Assembly: GCA_036480335.1 (NCBI GenBank) | Contig: JAZGGH010000080.1 | Location: forward strand, 1 to 64,000 | Origin: JAZGER01 sp036480335 | GTDB lineage: Bacteria > Pseudomonadota > Gammaproteobacteria > DSM-19610 | Direction: 5' to 3' | Length of the DNA stretch: 64,000 bases | Part shown: positions 44,221 to 53,504 of the stretch, in pieces | Layout: each line of letters begins with the position of its first letter | Numbering within the stretch: position 1 is the stretch's first letter | The notes under the pieces: generated by a model | Database searches by the model: none | What the model was told of the DNA's origin: nothing | Seen by the model: the letters and a program-made list of their open reading frames with translations, nothing else | Made by a program: the position numbers and the translations under genes

Positions 44221-46311
44221 GTGGGCAAGGATATAACAATTAACCTGTTAATCGCCGAAGAATCAATGAGTGATGCTGAGGCATTAGCAAACAAACTTAG
44301 AGATGCGGGCCATAAGTCCCATATGACATTCATCAATACCCGGGAAGCACTTGAATCTGCATTGCAGGATCAGAAACCAGATATGGCCATCTGGACCTCA
44401 AACCCTTCTCTCTCTCTTGACGAATTGATAGCAACATTAGAACATTTTCACATCAACTGCCCTGTCATTGTTGTATCAGAAAAGTGTAATGAAATATCCA
44501 CTACCCTTGCAATGAAGAAGGGCGCAACAGATATGTGCTCATATGATCGGTATGAGCATTTGCAGTTAATTGTTTCCCGCGAAATCGAGAACATGCGGAT
44601 AAAACGCTGTGCCCAACACTTCGAAAAACGCTACGAAGAAAGTGAAGTGCGCTCTCATTATTTAATGGAAAGCTCAAGAGATGCTATTGCTTATATTTCT
44701 GAAGGCATGCATATCTACGGCAACCAGGCATATCTCAATATGTTTGGCTTTCGCAACATTGAAGAGTTTGAAGGAACACCCTTACTGGATGTGGTTTCCC
44801 AGATTGATCATGATGAGTTTAAAAAATTCTTACGTGACTACACCAGTAAACTATTTCAGGCAGAACGAACAGAATTTGTCACCCACGGCCTGTTACCGGA
44901 TGGACAACAGTTTGATGCCCTGATGGAATTTATGCCGGCCAGTATTGATGGTGACCCCTGCACGCAAATCATTATCAGAAACCAGTCTTCGCATAATGAG
45001 GAGCTGGAACTGCGAATAGAAAACCTGACAAAACAGGATACCGTTACCGGGTTATTTAATCGCCAGTATTTTATAGAAGAACTCGACCTTGCAATCCCCG
45101 AAATACTGAACACTTCCGATAACGGCACCCTGTTATATCTACTGATTGATAACTTCCGGGACATACGTGATAACGTAGGCATAAGCATTGTTGATAAAAT
45201 TATTACCGAGATCGCAGGTATCATCAAGGAACACACTGAAAAGACGGACCTGGTTGCCCGTTTTGGTGATCATACCTTCAGCATCCTTCGCCGTGGAGCA
45301 GATGAAGAGGCAATGCAGGAACTCGCAGAAGAATTACGGCATACTATTGAAGAACACATTGCAGATATCAACAATCAATCCATCACCACAACCTGCAGTA
45401 TTGGCATTGTACAAATCAACAAACATACGACATCATCTCAGGATGCATTATCAAGAGCAGATCTTGCCTGTGAAGTGGCACGCACATCCGGTGGTAATAA
45501 AGTACACATACATAACCCAATTGTCGACGAAGAAATAGGCAAAGCGCGGAATCAACAGACACATAATCTCATTCAGGATGCTCTTGACAACGATCTATTT
45601 AAGCTCATGTTTCAACCGATTGTCAGTCTGCAGGGAGATACGCGAGAAAATTATGAGATCCTAATACGCATGCTGGATAATGATGGGGAACTGATTTTAC
45701 CTGCCCAGTTTATGCCCGTTGCCGATGAGGCTGGTTTACTGGGTGCCATCGATCACTGGGTCATCAAAAACGCCATCAACCTGTTGGCGGAGAGACGTCG
45801 TCAGGACAATCACACACGATTTTTTATCAAGCTCGCAGCTGATTCACTGCTGGATACAAACCTTACAACCTATATTTTGCAATGTTTACAGGATACCAAA
45901 CTTCCTGGTGATGCGGTAACGTTTGAAATTTCCGAGAAAATCGCCAGCCAACATCTTAAGCAGGCTCAGAGCTTTATCCATACAGTGAACCAGTGGCACT
46001 GCAATACTTTACTGAGTCACTTTGGAAAAAGCCCAAACTCATTCCAGATTCTCAAGCACCTACCCATCAACTTCATCAAGATAGATGGCTCATTCATGCA
46101 TAATCTGGCCAGCAATAAAGAAAATCAGACCGCTGTCAAATCCATGCTCGAACAAGCTCGAGCACTCGATAAGCAATGTATCGCAGCTTTTGTCCAGGAC
46201 GCGCACAGTCTGGCTGTCCTCTGGCAGAATGGGATCAATTATATTCAGGGTAACTTCCTCCGTGAAGCGACTGACTCACTGGATTATGATTTCACTAGCG
46301 AAATCAGCTAA
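44221..46311 (+). CDS. fimX: FimX-type degenerate GGDEF/EAL c-di-GMP effector
   Basis: The 696-residue protein has REC (1-120), PAS (about 150-260), GGDEF (about 275-430) and EAL (about 440-690) domains. The REC domain lacks a proper phospho-acceptor (PDMAIWTSNP). The GGDEF motif reads GDHTF (349-353) and the EAL motif reads EIL (479-481), much like the GDSIF and EVL of Pseudomonas FimX, which has nearly the same length. FimX binds c-di-GMP without making or breaking it and controls type IV pilus assembly at the pole. GTG start with AGAGG upstream. It follows the lipid cluster by 146 bp and is convergent with the DUF1015 gene. Confidence 0.82.
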   Translation: MGKDITINLLIAEESMSDAEALANKLRDAGHKSHMTFINTREALESALQDQKPDMAIWTSNPSLSLDELIATLEHFHINCPVIVVSEKCNEISTTLAMKKGATDMCSYDRYEHLQLIVSREIENMRIKRCAQHFEKRYEESEVRSHYLMESSRDAIAYISEGMHIYGNQAYLNMFGFRNIEEFEGTPLLDVVSQIDHDEFKKFLRDYTSKLFQAERTEFVTHGLLPDGQQFDALMEFMPASIDGDPCTQIIIRNQSSHNEELELRIENLTKQDTVTGLFNRQYFIEELDLAIPEILNTSDNGTLLYLLIDNFRDIRDNVGISIVDKIITEIAGIIKEHTEKTDLVARFGDHTFSILRRGADEEAMQELAEELRHTIEEHIADINNQSITTTCSIGIVQINKHTTSSQDALSRADLACEVARTSGGNKVHIHNPIVDEEIGKARNQQTHNLIQDALDNDLFKLMFQPIVSLQGDTRENYEILIRMLDNDGELILPAQFMPVADEAGLLGAIDHWVIKNAINLLAERRRQDNHTRFFIKLAADSLLDTNLTTYILQCLQDTKLPGDAVTFEISEKIASQHLKQAQSFIHTVNQWHCNTLLSHFGKSPNSFQILKHLPINFIKIDGSFMHNLASNKENQTAVKSMLEQARALDKQCIAAFVQDAHSLAVLWQNGINYIQGNFLREATDSLDYDFTSEIS

Positions 46312-46327
46312 GGGTAACCCCCTAACC

Positions 46328-47551
46328 TCAATCGAGCACATGTGATAACAGACCATCTGCCAGTTTTGGTTCAAACCAGGTAGATTTTGGCGGCATGACT
46401 TCCTGTGCATCAGCAACTGCCATCAGGTCTTCCATACTGGTTGCGTACATCGAAAATGCAGCTGCCATTTCCCCGTTATTAACACGTCTTTCCAGTTCTG
46501 ATAGCCCGCGAATACCGCCCACAAAATCAATGCGTGGATCGCGCCTGGGGTCATTGATATTCAAGAATGGTTCGAATAAATTGGTGGCTAGCAAACTCAC
46601 ATCCAGTCGCCCAACCGGGTCTTCAGGTATCCGCTCTGGTTTGATTGTTAACCGATACCAGCTTCCATCCAGATACATACCAAACTCCCCAGCATTATCA
46701 GGTGATACAGCTGAGTTTTCTCTGACAATTGAAAAAGCTACAGATATTTTTTTGATAAAATCATCTACAGATAGATTATTCAAATCTTTTACTACACGGT
46801 TATAATCAAAAATTTTCATCTGAGTATGCGGAAAAAGAACTGACAGGAAATAGTTGTTCATGCTATCGCTGTCTCCACCCAGGTTTGCCGCCACTCTTGA
46901 TGCTGCAGCAGAACGATGGTGCCCATCCGCAATATAAACAGCCGTCATAGCATCGAAATATCGGGTGATTGCATCAATTGCAGTCTGATCCTGAATCACC
47001 CATATCGCATGCTCAACACCATCATCTGCTGTGATATTGTATTCTGGCTCAGATTCGGACAGTGTTTTGAGAAGTGCATCAACCTCCTGGTCAGCGCGGT
47101 AAGTCAATAGTACCGGCCCCGTCTGAGCACCAAGCGCCTCAATCTGCCTGACTCGGTCATCCTCTTTATCGGGTCGGGTAAATTCGTGTTTTCTGACACG
47201 GTTAACGTCATACTCAGCAACCGATGCCGCCGCTACCAGACCTGTCTGGACATGCCCACCCATAATGATGCGATAAACATAATAGCAAGGCTCTGCATCT
47301 CTCTGCAGAATCCCTTCTGTAACCAGGCGCTCAAGGTTTTCAGCCGCTTTCGCATATACAGCAGGATCATAAGGGCTAGTATCCTCCGGCAAATCAATTT
47401 CGGCTTTGGATATATGTAGAAAACTCCAGGGGCGCCCACTGGCGCGTTGCCGTGCTTCAGCGCTACTCAATACATCATAGGGCGGTGCAACCACATCATC
47501 TGCATGATCAGGAGCCGGGCGTAAACCACGAAAAGGGCGAATCAGTGACAT
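46328..47551 (-). CDS. DUF1015 family protein
   Basis: The 407-residue protein matches DUF1015: IRPFRGLRPAPDHADDVVAPPYDVL at the start (split here as IRPFRGLRP and VVAPPYDVL), HEFTRPDKEDDR, then IADGHHRSAAASRV and a C-terminal MPPKSTWFEPKLADGLL. Some members of the family are SerA/SerC-linked or act as small-molecule kinases, but the role in this organism is unknown. It stands alone between the fimX-like gene and a repeat element. Confidence 0.88.
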   Translation of the reverse strand: MSLIRPFRGLRPAPDHADDVVAPPYDVLSSAEARQRASGRPWSFLHISKAEIDLPEDTSPYDPAVYAKAAENLERLVTEGILQRDAEPCYYVYRIIMGGHVQTGLVAAASVAEYDVNRVRKHEFTRPDKEDDRVRQIEALGAQTGPVLLTYRADQEVDALLKTLSESEPEYNITADDGVEHAIWVIQDQTAIDAITRYFDAMTAVYIADGHHRSAAASRVAANLGGDSDSMNNYFLSVLFPHTQMKIFDYNRVVKDLNNLSVDDFIKKISVAFSIVRENSAVSPDNAGEFGMYLDGSWYRLTIKPERIPEDPVGRLDVSLLATNLFEPFLNINDPRRDPRIDFVGGIRGLSELERRVNNGEMAAAFSMYATSMEDLMAVADAQEVMPPKSTWFEPKLADGLLSHVLD

Positions 47552-47576
47552 ATTTTATCCTGTTATCGAAAATAAT

Positions 47577-47715
47577 GGCGCCTCTATTAAACAGGATTTT
47601 CGTCTGAGTTCAAGGCGGATGAATATTGAGAACCGCAGTATATAAAGCATATATGAGGACCGCAATTATTATCCAACGCAGAAATCGGGCGAAAAGACGA
47701 TTAATAGATGTGGCC
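47577..47715 (+). repeat. 139-bp intergenic element with terminal inverted repeats (copy B)
   Basis: The element is the inverted counterpart of 26755-26896. Shared blocks are TTTTCGTCTGAGTTCAAGGC, GAACCGCAGTATATAAAGCA, ATCCAACGCAGAAATCGGGC and GAAAAGACGATTAATAG, with a diverged middle. The outer ends GGCGCCTCTATTAAACAGGA and the complement of GGCCACATCTATTAATCGTC remain recognisable inverted repeats. It lies between recO and the DUF1015 gene. Confidence 0.8.
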
Positions 47716-47774
47716 TACCCGCAGAAAGGCTCCCTTCACAGCCAGATGATAGTCAAAAACCCACACAAAGAACC

Positions 47775-48488
47775 TCAGTTCAGTTGCCTGAAAAGCTCTC
47801 TTGTCTTCAGGGGTTTATCACCCAGATAACCACTCAGGATATAGCGCATTAATCGCTTGGCATCCGACAATACATCATCCCGCTGAAAAGTATTCGCTGC
47901 AATGGCCAATAGATGTGATCCCTGAAAAACAACACCCGTATGGCCTTCTCTGGCTGCAACCGGACCATGCTCAAACCTGTATTCATAATATCGGTCAGGA
48001 TCAAGCGCTTCTCCCGTTTCAACATCCACATCCAGGACAAGGCCATATCCAAGCTCTTCAAGCAGGCATTTTTCGAAATACCGCAACCTCGGTTCAACCG
48101 CCTGATGCTCAAATAATGCAGTCAGAGTTTCAATATATGTATCAAACAATACCGGATGTGGGTCATGGCGTGCCAGTAATCGCATCATCAGTTCATTGAG
48201 ATAATAGGCACTATATAGAGCCGGAATTTGCGGTTGTGGATAAGAACGTGTCGTTTCTATGTGCGTCAATGTGCCCAGCTCGCCACGCATATTCCAGGAT
48301 AACCTCAACTGCCTGAACGGCTGAACATCCGATCGAATTCTGGATTTTTGTGAACGGACACCCCGGGCAATAATACCCAACCTGCCATGCTCTCTGGTGA
48401 AGACTTCCAGAATAACGCTGGAATCCCGATAGGGGTAATGATGAAGGACAACGCCCTGACTCAGCTCAATGCGTGTTGACGCTGACAT
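47775..48488 (-). CDS. recO: DNA repair protein RecO
   Basis: Helps RecR load RecA at single-strand gaps. The 237-residue protein has an N-terminal OB fold (GVVLHHYPYRDSSVILEVFTREHGRLG, AKGVR-like IARGVR), a helical middle and no obvious zinc cysteines, as is common in gammaproteobacteria. It lies 6 bp after era and ends the rnc-era-recO operon; pdxJ, which often follows, is not there. Confidence 0.95.
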   Translation of the reverse strand: MSASTRIELSQGVVLHHYPYRDSSVILEVFTREHGRLGIIARGVRSQKSRIRSDVQPFRQLRLSWNMRGELGTLTHIETTRSYPQPQIPALYSAYYLNELMMRLLARHDPHPVLFDTYIETLTALFEHQAVEPRLRYFEKCLLEELGYGLVLDVDVETGEALDPDRYYEYRFEHGPVAAREGHTGVVFQGSHLLAIAANTFQRDDVLSDAKRLMRYILSGYLGDKPLKTRELFRQLN

Positions 48489-48494
48489 AAAAAA

Positions 48495-49394
48495 TTAATC
48501 CGATTGATAACCCAGGCTTTGCAGGGCACGTTCATCATCCGCCCAACCTTCCTTAACCTTGACCCAGAGATTGAGAAAAACCTTTGAATCAAACATTTTC
48601 TGCATATCCCTACGAGCCTCAGTACCCACTTCTTTGAGCAAGCGACCTTTATTACCAATCACAATGGGTTTCTGACTTGCCTTTTCAATCAGAATCAATG
48701 CATGTATCAGCAAAGTATTATCTTCCCGCTTAAACTGTTCAATTTCCACAGTCAGACCATAAGGTATTTCTTTGCCAAGTTTACGGAAAAGCTTTTCACG
48801 CACCATCTCTGCCGCCAGAAATCGTTCGCTGCGATCAGTGATCTGATCTTCCGGGAAAAAGGGAGATGACTCCGGTAGATGCGTCAAAATAGATTGTTCA
48901 AGAGCATCCGTATTGTCACCTTTCCTGGCGGATAATGGGATCACATCGATGAAATCCATTTTTTGTGACAGCATTTGTATCTGAGGTAATAACGACTCCC
49001 GGTTATCCAGGCGGTCAATTTTATTAATCGCCAGAATAACAGGTGTTTTCAATGCTTGTAGTTTTTCCAGCACCCATTCATCATCGGGTAGCCAGCGCGT
49101 GTCCTCTACCAGCATAATAATCACATCTACATCATACAAACTGTCTAATGCCGCCCGATTCAAATAGCGATTCATTGCGCGAGGTGTTTTGGAATGAATG
49201 CCAGGGGTATCAACATAAACAATCTGAAACGTTTCTTCAGTTTTTATACCGAGTATCCGGTGTCGTGTAGTTTGAGGACGCCGTGAAGTAATACTGATTT
49301 TTTGTCCAATCAGTCGATTCAGCAAAGTGGATTTTCCGACATTCGGGCGACCAACTAATGCCACATAACCACATTTAAAAGGTTCAACACTCAT
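48495..49394 (-). CDS. era: GTPase Era
   Basis: Essential GTPase that binds the 3' end of 16S rRNA during 30S maturation. The 299-residue protein has P-loop GRPNVGKSTLLN, switch region TTRHRILG, DTPGIH, NKID and a C-terminal KH domain with VIGNKGRLLKEVGTEAR. The start overlaps the rnc stop by 4 bp. Confidence 0.97.
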   Translation of the reverse strand: MSVEPFKCGYVALVGRPNVGKSTLLNRLIGQKISITSRRPQTTRHRILGIKTEETFQIVYVDTPGIHSKTPRAMNRYLNRAALDSLYDVDVIIMLVEDTRWLPDDEWVLEKLQALKTPVILAINKIDRLDNRESLLPQIQMLSQKMDFIDVIPLSARKGDNTDALEQSILTHLPESSPFFPEDQITDRSERFLAAEMVREKLFRKLGKEIPYGLTVEIEQFKREDNTLLIHALILIEKASQKPIVIGNKGRLLKEVGTEARRDMQKMFDSKVFLNLWVKVKEGWADDERALQSLGYQSD

Positions 49395-50065
49395 GCTTTA
49401 TTCCCTAACAGCAGCAGCATTTTTTCGGCAGCCTGTTGTTCCGCCTTACGCCGACTGCTGCCTTTTCCCTGTGATTTTTTCTGTAACTCATCTATCCTGC
49501 ATTCAATAACAAACTGCTGATTATGCGCTTTCCCAGTCACTGACTGTATATGATAGACGGGCAGCTCAAGTTTTCTGCTTTGCAAATATTCCTGTAAGCG
49601 TGTCTTTGGATCTTTAAGTTCCGAAACAGCCGGTATATTTTCCAGCCGCTGGTGCAACAAGGATAAAACAAACTGTTTGCATTGAATATAGCTGCTATCT
49701 AGCAAAATTGCGCCAATAATTGCCTCCACAGCATCCGCCAGAATGGACTCTCGCCTGAAACCGCCACTTTTCAACTCGCCTGGCCCAAGAATCAGATAAT
49801 CCCCTAGCGAAAGCCCTTTCGCAATACTCGCCAATGATTGTCCGTTTACCAGATTCGCACGTAAGCGACTCAGATCACCTTCAGAGGCATCTGGATATCT
49901 GGCAAACAGTGTTTCAGAAACAACCAGACCCAGCACAGAGTCCCCAAGGAACTCAAGCCGTTCATTATTATGATGACTAGCACTGCGATGTGTCAGCGCT
50001 GTAATCAGCAACTGCTCATTACAGAATTTATATTCCAGCTGCCCTGACAGATCGCTGACGGTCAC
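49391..50065 (-). CDS. rnc: Ribonuclease III
   Basis: Double-strand RNA nuclease that processes rRNA precursors. The 224 residues carry the signature NERLEFLGDSVLGLV with the catalytic Glu and Asp, the second acidic pair in DAVEAIIGAILLD, and a C-terminal dsRNA-binding domain ending GSSRRKAEQQAAEKML. It overlaps both its upstream neighbour (DUF4845) and era by 4 bp, so this part of the operon is tightly coupled. Confidence 0.97.
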   Translation of the reverse strand: MTVSDLSGQLEYKFCNEQLLITALTHRSASHHNNERLEFLGDSVLGLVVSETLFARYPDASEGDLSRLRANLVNGQSLASIAKGLSLGDYLILGPGELKSGGFRRESILADAVEAIIGAILLDSSYIQCKQFVLSLLHQRLENIPAVSELKDPKTRLQEYLQSRKLELPVYHIQSVTGKAHNQQFVIECRIDELQKKSQGKGSSRRKAEQQAAEKMLLLLGNKA

Positions 50066-50433
50066 TTACCTGAAGACATCTTCTTGTTAAAATTGGCGAT
50101 AATATCCACATTGCCAATAAATTTTTCTCTGCGCTCATACTCCAGCTCCAGACTGAGCCCACTTTTATCTTTGCTAATTGTCACATCACCGGCGGATACT
50201 GTTTTCACATCATTGATCTGGAAACGCTTACGAATTAACGTCTGAATTTGTTTCTTGTTCTCTTTCGCAATACCCGGCTCCTGAACAACGGAATCCAGCA
50301 CAGAAAATATTTTTGAAGATTCCATATAAACAGGCGCAAGCCTGAGTACAATCGTGACAAAGAAAGCAATCAGCCCCAACACGATTATCCAACCGATTGC
50401 GGTCATACCCTGCTGCTTATCTCGACTTACCAT
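50062..50433 (-). CDS. DUF4845 small membrane protein
   Basis: The 123-residue protein begins with a prepilin-like, hydrophobic helix (KQQGMTAIGWIIVLGLIAFFVTIVLRLAPVYME) shown here only by its ends KQQGMTAIGW and LRLAPVYME. A soluble beta-rich rest follows. This matches DUF4845, regularly found between lepB and rnc in gammaproteobacteria. Function unknown. GGGAGA lies upstream of the ATG. Confidence 0.88.
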   Translation of the reverse strand: MVSRDKQQGMTAIGWIIVLGLIAFFVTIVLRLAPVYMESSKIFSVLDSVVQEPGIAKENKKQIQTLIRKRFQINDVKTVSAGDVTISKDKSGLSLELEYERREKFIGNVDIIANFNKKMSSGK

Positions 50434-50474
50434 ATACCATTCTCCCTAAATTTATTACTCAGTTGGCAGATCAG

Positions 50475-51290
50475 TTATTTAATAGGTGTGCCTAAACGAT
50501 CCCAGGCCACACCACCTGCCGCCTTGTCAAAATTCATCCAGATCATAAAAGCCTTACCCACAAGGTTTTCTACCGGAACAGTACCCCAATAACGGCTGTC
50601 ATTACTATTATCACGGTTATCACCCATAACAAAATATTCACCTTCGGGCACCACCAGATCAGCCCCTTTGCCAGAGACTCTGGAAATCACCAGCAACTGG
50701 TGTTTTGCTTCACCCAACACTTCTTCCCGAACCGCCGCACCTGACATAGACATGGCAGATCCCTTGCCATTATAGATGCCAGCCGGTAACTGAGCGACCT
50801 GTTCACCATTAATTGTCAACACCTTGTTTTTATACTGTATGCGGTCTCCCGGCAAACCAACAACGCGTTTAATATAATCGGTTCCCGGATCCTTTGGGTA
50901 ACGAAACACCATCACATCACCGCGTTCCGGCGCACCGATTTCAATCACTTTTTTATTCAATACTGGCAGACGAATACCGTAGGCAAATTTATTCACCAGA
51001 ATAAAGTCACCAGACAACAAAGTGGGCATCATAGACCCCGAAGGAATACGAAAAGGTTCAACCAGAAATGAGCGTAACACCAGCACAGCCAGAATCACCG
51101 GAAAAAAAGATTTTGCATATTCAACAATGGTTGGCTCTTTTAGAGCCTCTTGTGAAGCCTCTGCCTGCCCTTCTCCTGCTGTCTGCGCCAGCCGCTTTCT
51201 ACGCGGCGCCCACAATAAAGCATCAGCGGCCCATATCGCACCTGTAACAAATGTCGCTGAAACCAGAATCGCTGGAAAATCAAAACTCAT
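50475..51290 (-). CDS. lepB: Signal peptidase I
   Basis: Removes signal peptides from exported proteins. The start at 51290 (MSFDFPAILVSATFVTGAIW, 271 residues) is preferred; the frame extends upstream into the lepA end, but the known N-terminal helix begins here. Two N-terminal transmembrane segments are followed by catalytic Ser in RIPSGSMMPTL and Lys in DYIKRVVGLPGD, and by GDNRDNSNDSRYWG. Located after lepA in the standard order. Confidence 0.95.
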   Translation of the reverse strand: MSFDFPAILVSATFVTGAIWAADALLWAPRRKRLAQTAGEGQAEASQEALKEPTIVEYAKSFFPVILAVLVLRSFLVEPFRIPSGSMMPTLLSGDFILVNKFAYGIRLPVLNKKVIEIGAPERGDVMVFRYPKDPGTDYIKRVVGLPGDRIQYKNKVLTINGEQVAQLPAGIYNGKGSAMSMSGAAVREEVLGEAKHQLLVISRVSGKGADLVVPEGEYFVMGDNRDNSNDSRYWGTVPVENLVGKAFMIWMNFDKAAGGVAWDRLGTPIK

Positions 51291-51300
51291 ACTTTGTCCC

Positions 51301-53103
51301 TTATTTTTTACTGACCTGTAAAACCGCCAGGAATGCTTCCTGGGGTATTTCAACCTTACCAAACTGTTTCATGCGCCGTTTACCGGCTTTTTGTTTTTCC
51401 AGCAATTTTCGTTTCCGAGTAATGTCACCGCCATAACATTTCGCTGTCACATTCTTGCGCAATGCTTTCACCGTTGTTCTGGCGATAATTTGATTGCCAA
51501 TTGCAGCCTGAATAGCCACATCAAACATCTGTCGGGGAATGATTTCACGCATTCTTTCAGCAAGATCTCGGCCTCTGCCCTGAGCTACATCACGATGTAC
51601 AATAACGGATAGCGCATCAACTTTTTCAGTATTGATCAGGATTTCCAGCTTAACCAGCGATGCCGCCTGGAAGCGTTCAAATGTGTAGTCAAACGAAGCA
51701 AAACCCCGACTGACCGATTTCAGACGATCAAAAAAGTCGAGCACAACCTCACTCAGGGGCAGTTCATAACTCAATGACACCTGGTTACCCAGATATTGCA
51801 TGTTTTTCTGCACGCCACGCTTCTCAACACACAAGCCAATCACTGCGCCCACATAATCTTGTGGCATCAACAGATTTGCAAGAATAATCGGTTCTCGTAT
51901 CTCATCAATATGGTTTACAGCGGGTAAACTGGCCGGGTTATCAATTTCGATCACTTCGCCTTTGGTCGTTAATACCTGGTAAATAACCGTAGGTGCTGTA
52001 GTGATCAGATCCAGATTATATTCACGTTCCAGGCGCTCCTGGATAATCTCCATGTGCAACATACCCAGAAAACCAATGCGAAAACCAAAACCCAGCGCCT
52101 GGGAGGTTTCCGGTTCATAGTGCAGGGATGCATCATTCAGACTCAATTTCTGCAGGGCTTCACGAAAATCCTCATAAGCATCAGAATCAAGCGGAAACAT
52201 CCCGGCAAAAACCTTTGGCTGTACATGTTGAAAGCCTGGCAATGATGTCTCGGCAGGCTTATCTGCCAGTGTCAATGTATCGCCGACCGGCGCACCTTCG
52301 ATATCTTTGACGCCGGCAATAACAAAACCGACATCCCCGGCTGATAATATAAGCTTGTCTTCGCGCCGAGGCGTAAAGATCCCCACCTTCTCGACCTGAA
52401 AATCCCGCCCGGTAGACATTACCCTGACTTTCTGGCGCGAACGCAAGCTACCATTCATCACTCTTACCAGTGAAATAACACCCACATAATTATCAAACCA
52501 GGAATCAATAATCAGTGCCTGCAGCGGAGCATCTGCATCCCCTTCAGGTGCCGGAATGTCCCTGACCAGACGCTCCAGCAGATCATCAACACCCATACCG
52601 GATTTTGCACTGACCTCTATCGCATCACTGGCTTGTATACCAATAACTTCTTCGATTTCATGCTTCACACGCTCAGGTTCTGCCGCCGGAAGATCAATTT
52701 TGTTCAATACCGGCAACACTTCTAGCCCCTGTTCAATTGCGGTATAGCAATTGGCCACACTCTGCGCCTCCACACCCTGTGCCGCATCAACCACCAACAA
52801 TGCACCCTCGCAAGCTGCCAGCGAACGGGAAACCTCATAGGAAAAATCAACATGTCCAGGCGTATCGATGAAATTCAAAGTGTATACTTTGCCATCCTTA
52901 GCCTTATACGGCAAAGAAACGGACTGCGCCTTGATAGTAATGCCTCGCTCACGCTCCAGATCCATGGAATCCAGCACCTGAGCTTCCATTTCGCGCTCAC
53001 TCAGACCACCGCATATCTGGATAAACCGGTCAGCAAGCGTCGACTTACCATGGTCAATATGCGCGATGATGGAAAAATTTCGGATGTGGGACAGGTCAGT
53101 CAT
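51301..53103 (-). CDS. lepA: Elongation factor 4 (LepA)
   Basis: The 600-residue ribosome-binding GTPase is related to EF-G, with roles in back-translocation or initiation under stress. G motifs AHIDHGKSTLADR, DTPGHVDF and NKIDLP, plus the special C-terminal domain with AKCYGGDITRKRKLLEKQK, are complete. First gene of the lepA-lepB-DUF4845-rnc-era-recO run. Confidence 0.97.
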   Translation of the reverse strand: MTDLSHIRNFSIIAHIDHGKSTLADRFIQICGGLSEREMEAQVLDSMDLERERGITIKAQSVSLPYKAKDGKVYTLNFIDTPGHVDFSYEVSRSLAACEGALLVVDAAQGVEAQSVANCYTAIEQGLEVLPVLNKIDLPAAEPERVKHEIEEVIGIQASDAIEVSAKSGMGVDDLLERLVRDIPAPEGDADAPLQALIIDSWFDNYVGVISLVRVMNGSLRSRQKVRVMSTGRDFQVEKVGIFTPRREDKLILSAGDVGFVIAGVKDIEGAPVGDTLTLADKPAETSLPGFQHVQPKVFAGMFPLDSDAYEDFREALQKLSLNDASLHYEPETSQALGFGFRIGFLGMLHMEIIQERLEREYNLDLITTAPTVIYQVLTTKGEVIEIDNPASLPAVNHIDEIREPIILANLLMPQDYVGAVIGLCVEKRGVQKNMQYLGNQVSLSYELPLSEVVLDFFDRLKSVSRGFASFDYTFERFQAASLVKLEILINTEKVDALSVIVHRDVAQGRGRDLAERMREIIPRQMFDVAIQAAIGNQIIARTTVKALRKNVTAKCYGGDITRKRKLLEKQKAGKRRMKQFGKVEIPQEAFLAVLQVSKK

Positions 53104-53185
53104 TCAGGTTCCGGCAATGGTTTATGCGTACTGCTAGTGGATAAAAAGCGAAAGTATACCACTGAGCCACCTGACAGACAGAAAT

Positions 53186-53431
53186 TTAACCCGAATCCGC
53201 GTGTAATACCTGCTTCAGGACAACCATATCTAGAAAATATTCACAAATAAGCTGTTCGCCAGATACCAGCACCGGCACCCGATCATTATATTTGGCAACC
53301 AACATGGGATCCGTATCAATATCGATCACCTCAAGCCTGAAACCCGATTCGGCTTGCAACTGCAATAATTGTTGATGCATATCCTGACATAGATGGCAAT
53401 GGAAACGGCTGAACAGCGTCAGATCACACAT
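53186..53431 (-). CDS. Glutaredoxin-like thioredoxin-fold protein
   Basis: The 81-residue protein has FSRFHCHLCQDM with a C-x-x-C pair, VIDIDTDPMLVAKYNDRVPVL with the cis-Pro loop RVPVL, and GEQLICEYFLD. It resembles the DUF836/glutaredoxin-like group found between mucD and lepA in related genomes. It probably acts as a small dithiol reductase. The partner is unknown. Confidence 0.83.
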   Translation of the reverse strand: MCDLTLFSRFHCHLCQDMHQQLLQLQAESGFRLEVIDIDTDPMLVAKYNDRVPVLVSGEQLICEYFLDMVVLKQVLHADSG

Positions 53432-53449
53432 TCGAACACCTCAAACAAA

Positions 53450-53474
53450 GAAGCCCCGAAAAATGCGGGGCTTC
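53450..53474 (-). terminator. Rho-independent terminator after mucD
   Basis: GAAGCCCCG (53450-53458) pairs perfectly with CGGGGCTTC (53466-53474) around a 7-base loop. On the minus strand it is followed by TTTGTTT. It lies 30 bp beyond the mucD stop and so should end the rpoE-mucD transcript. Confidence 0.8.
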
Positions 53475-53504
53475 ATTCTATTCACTACTAACGAACCAAG
53501 CAAT

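Noticed and set aside
47626..47829. Short ORF similar to one at 26638-26844, beginning MRTAVYK and containing RRNRAKRRLI
   Set aside because: The similarity comes from the shared 140-bp repeat element; the frames differ after the repeat ends, so a real conserved protein is unlikely.
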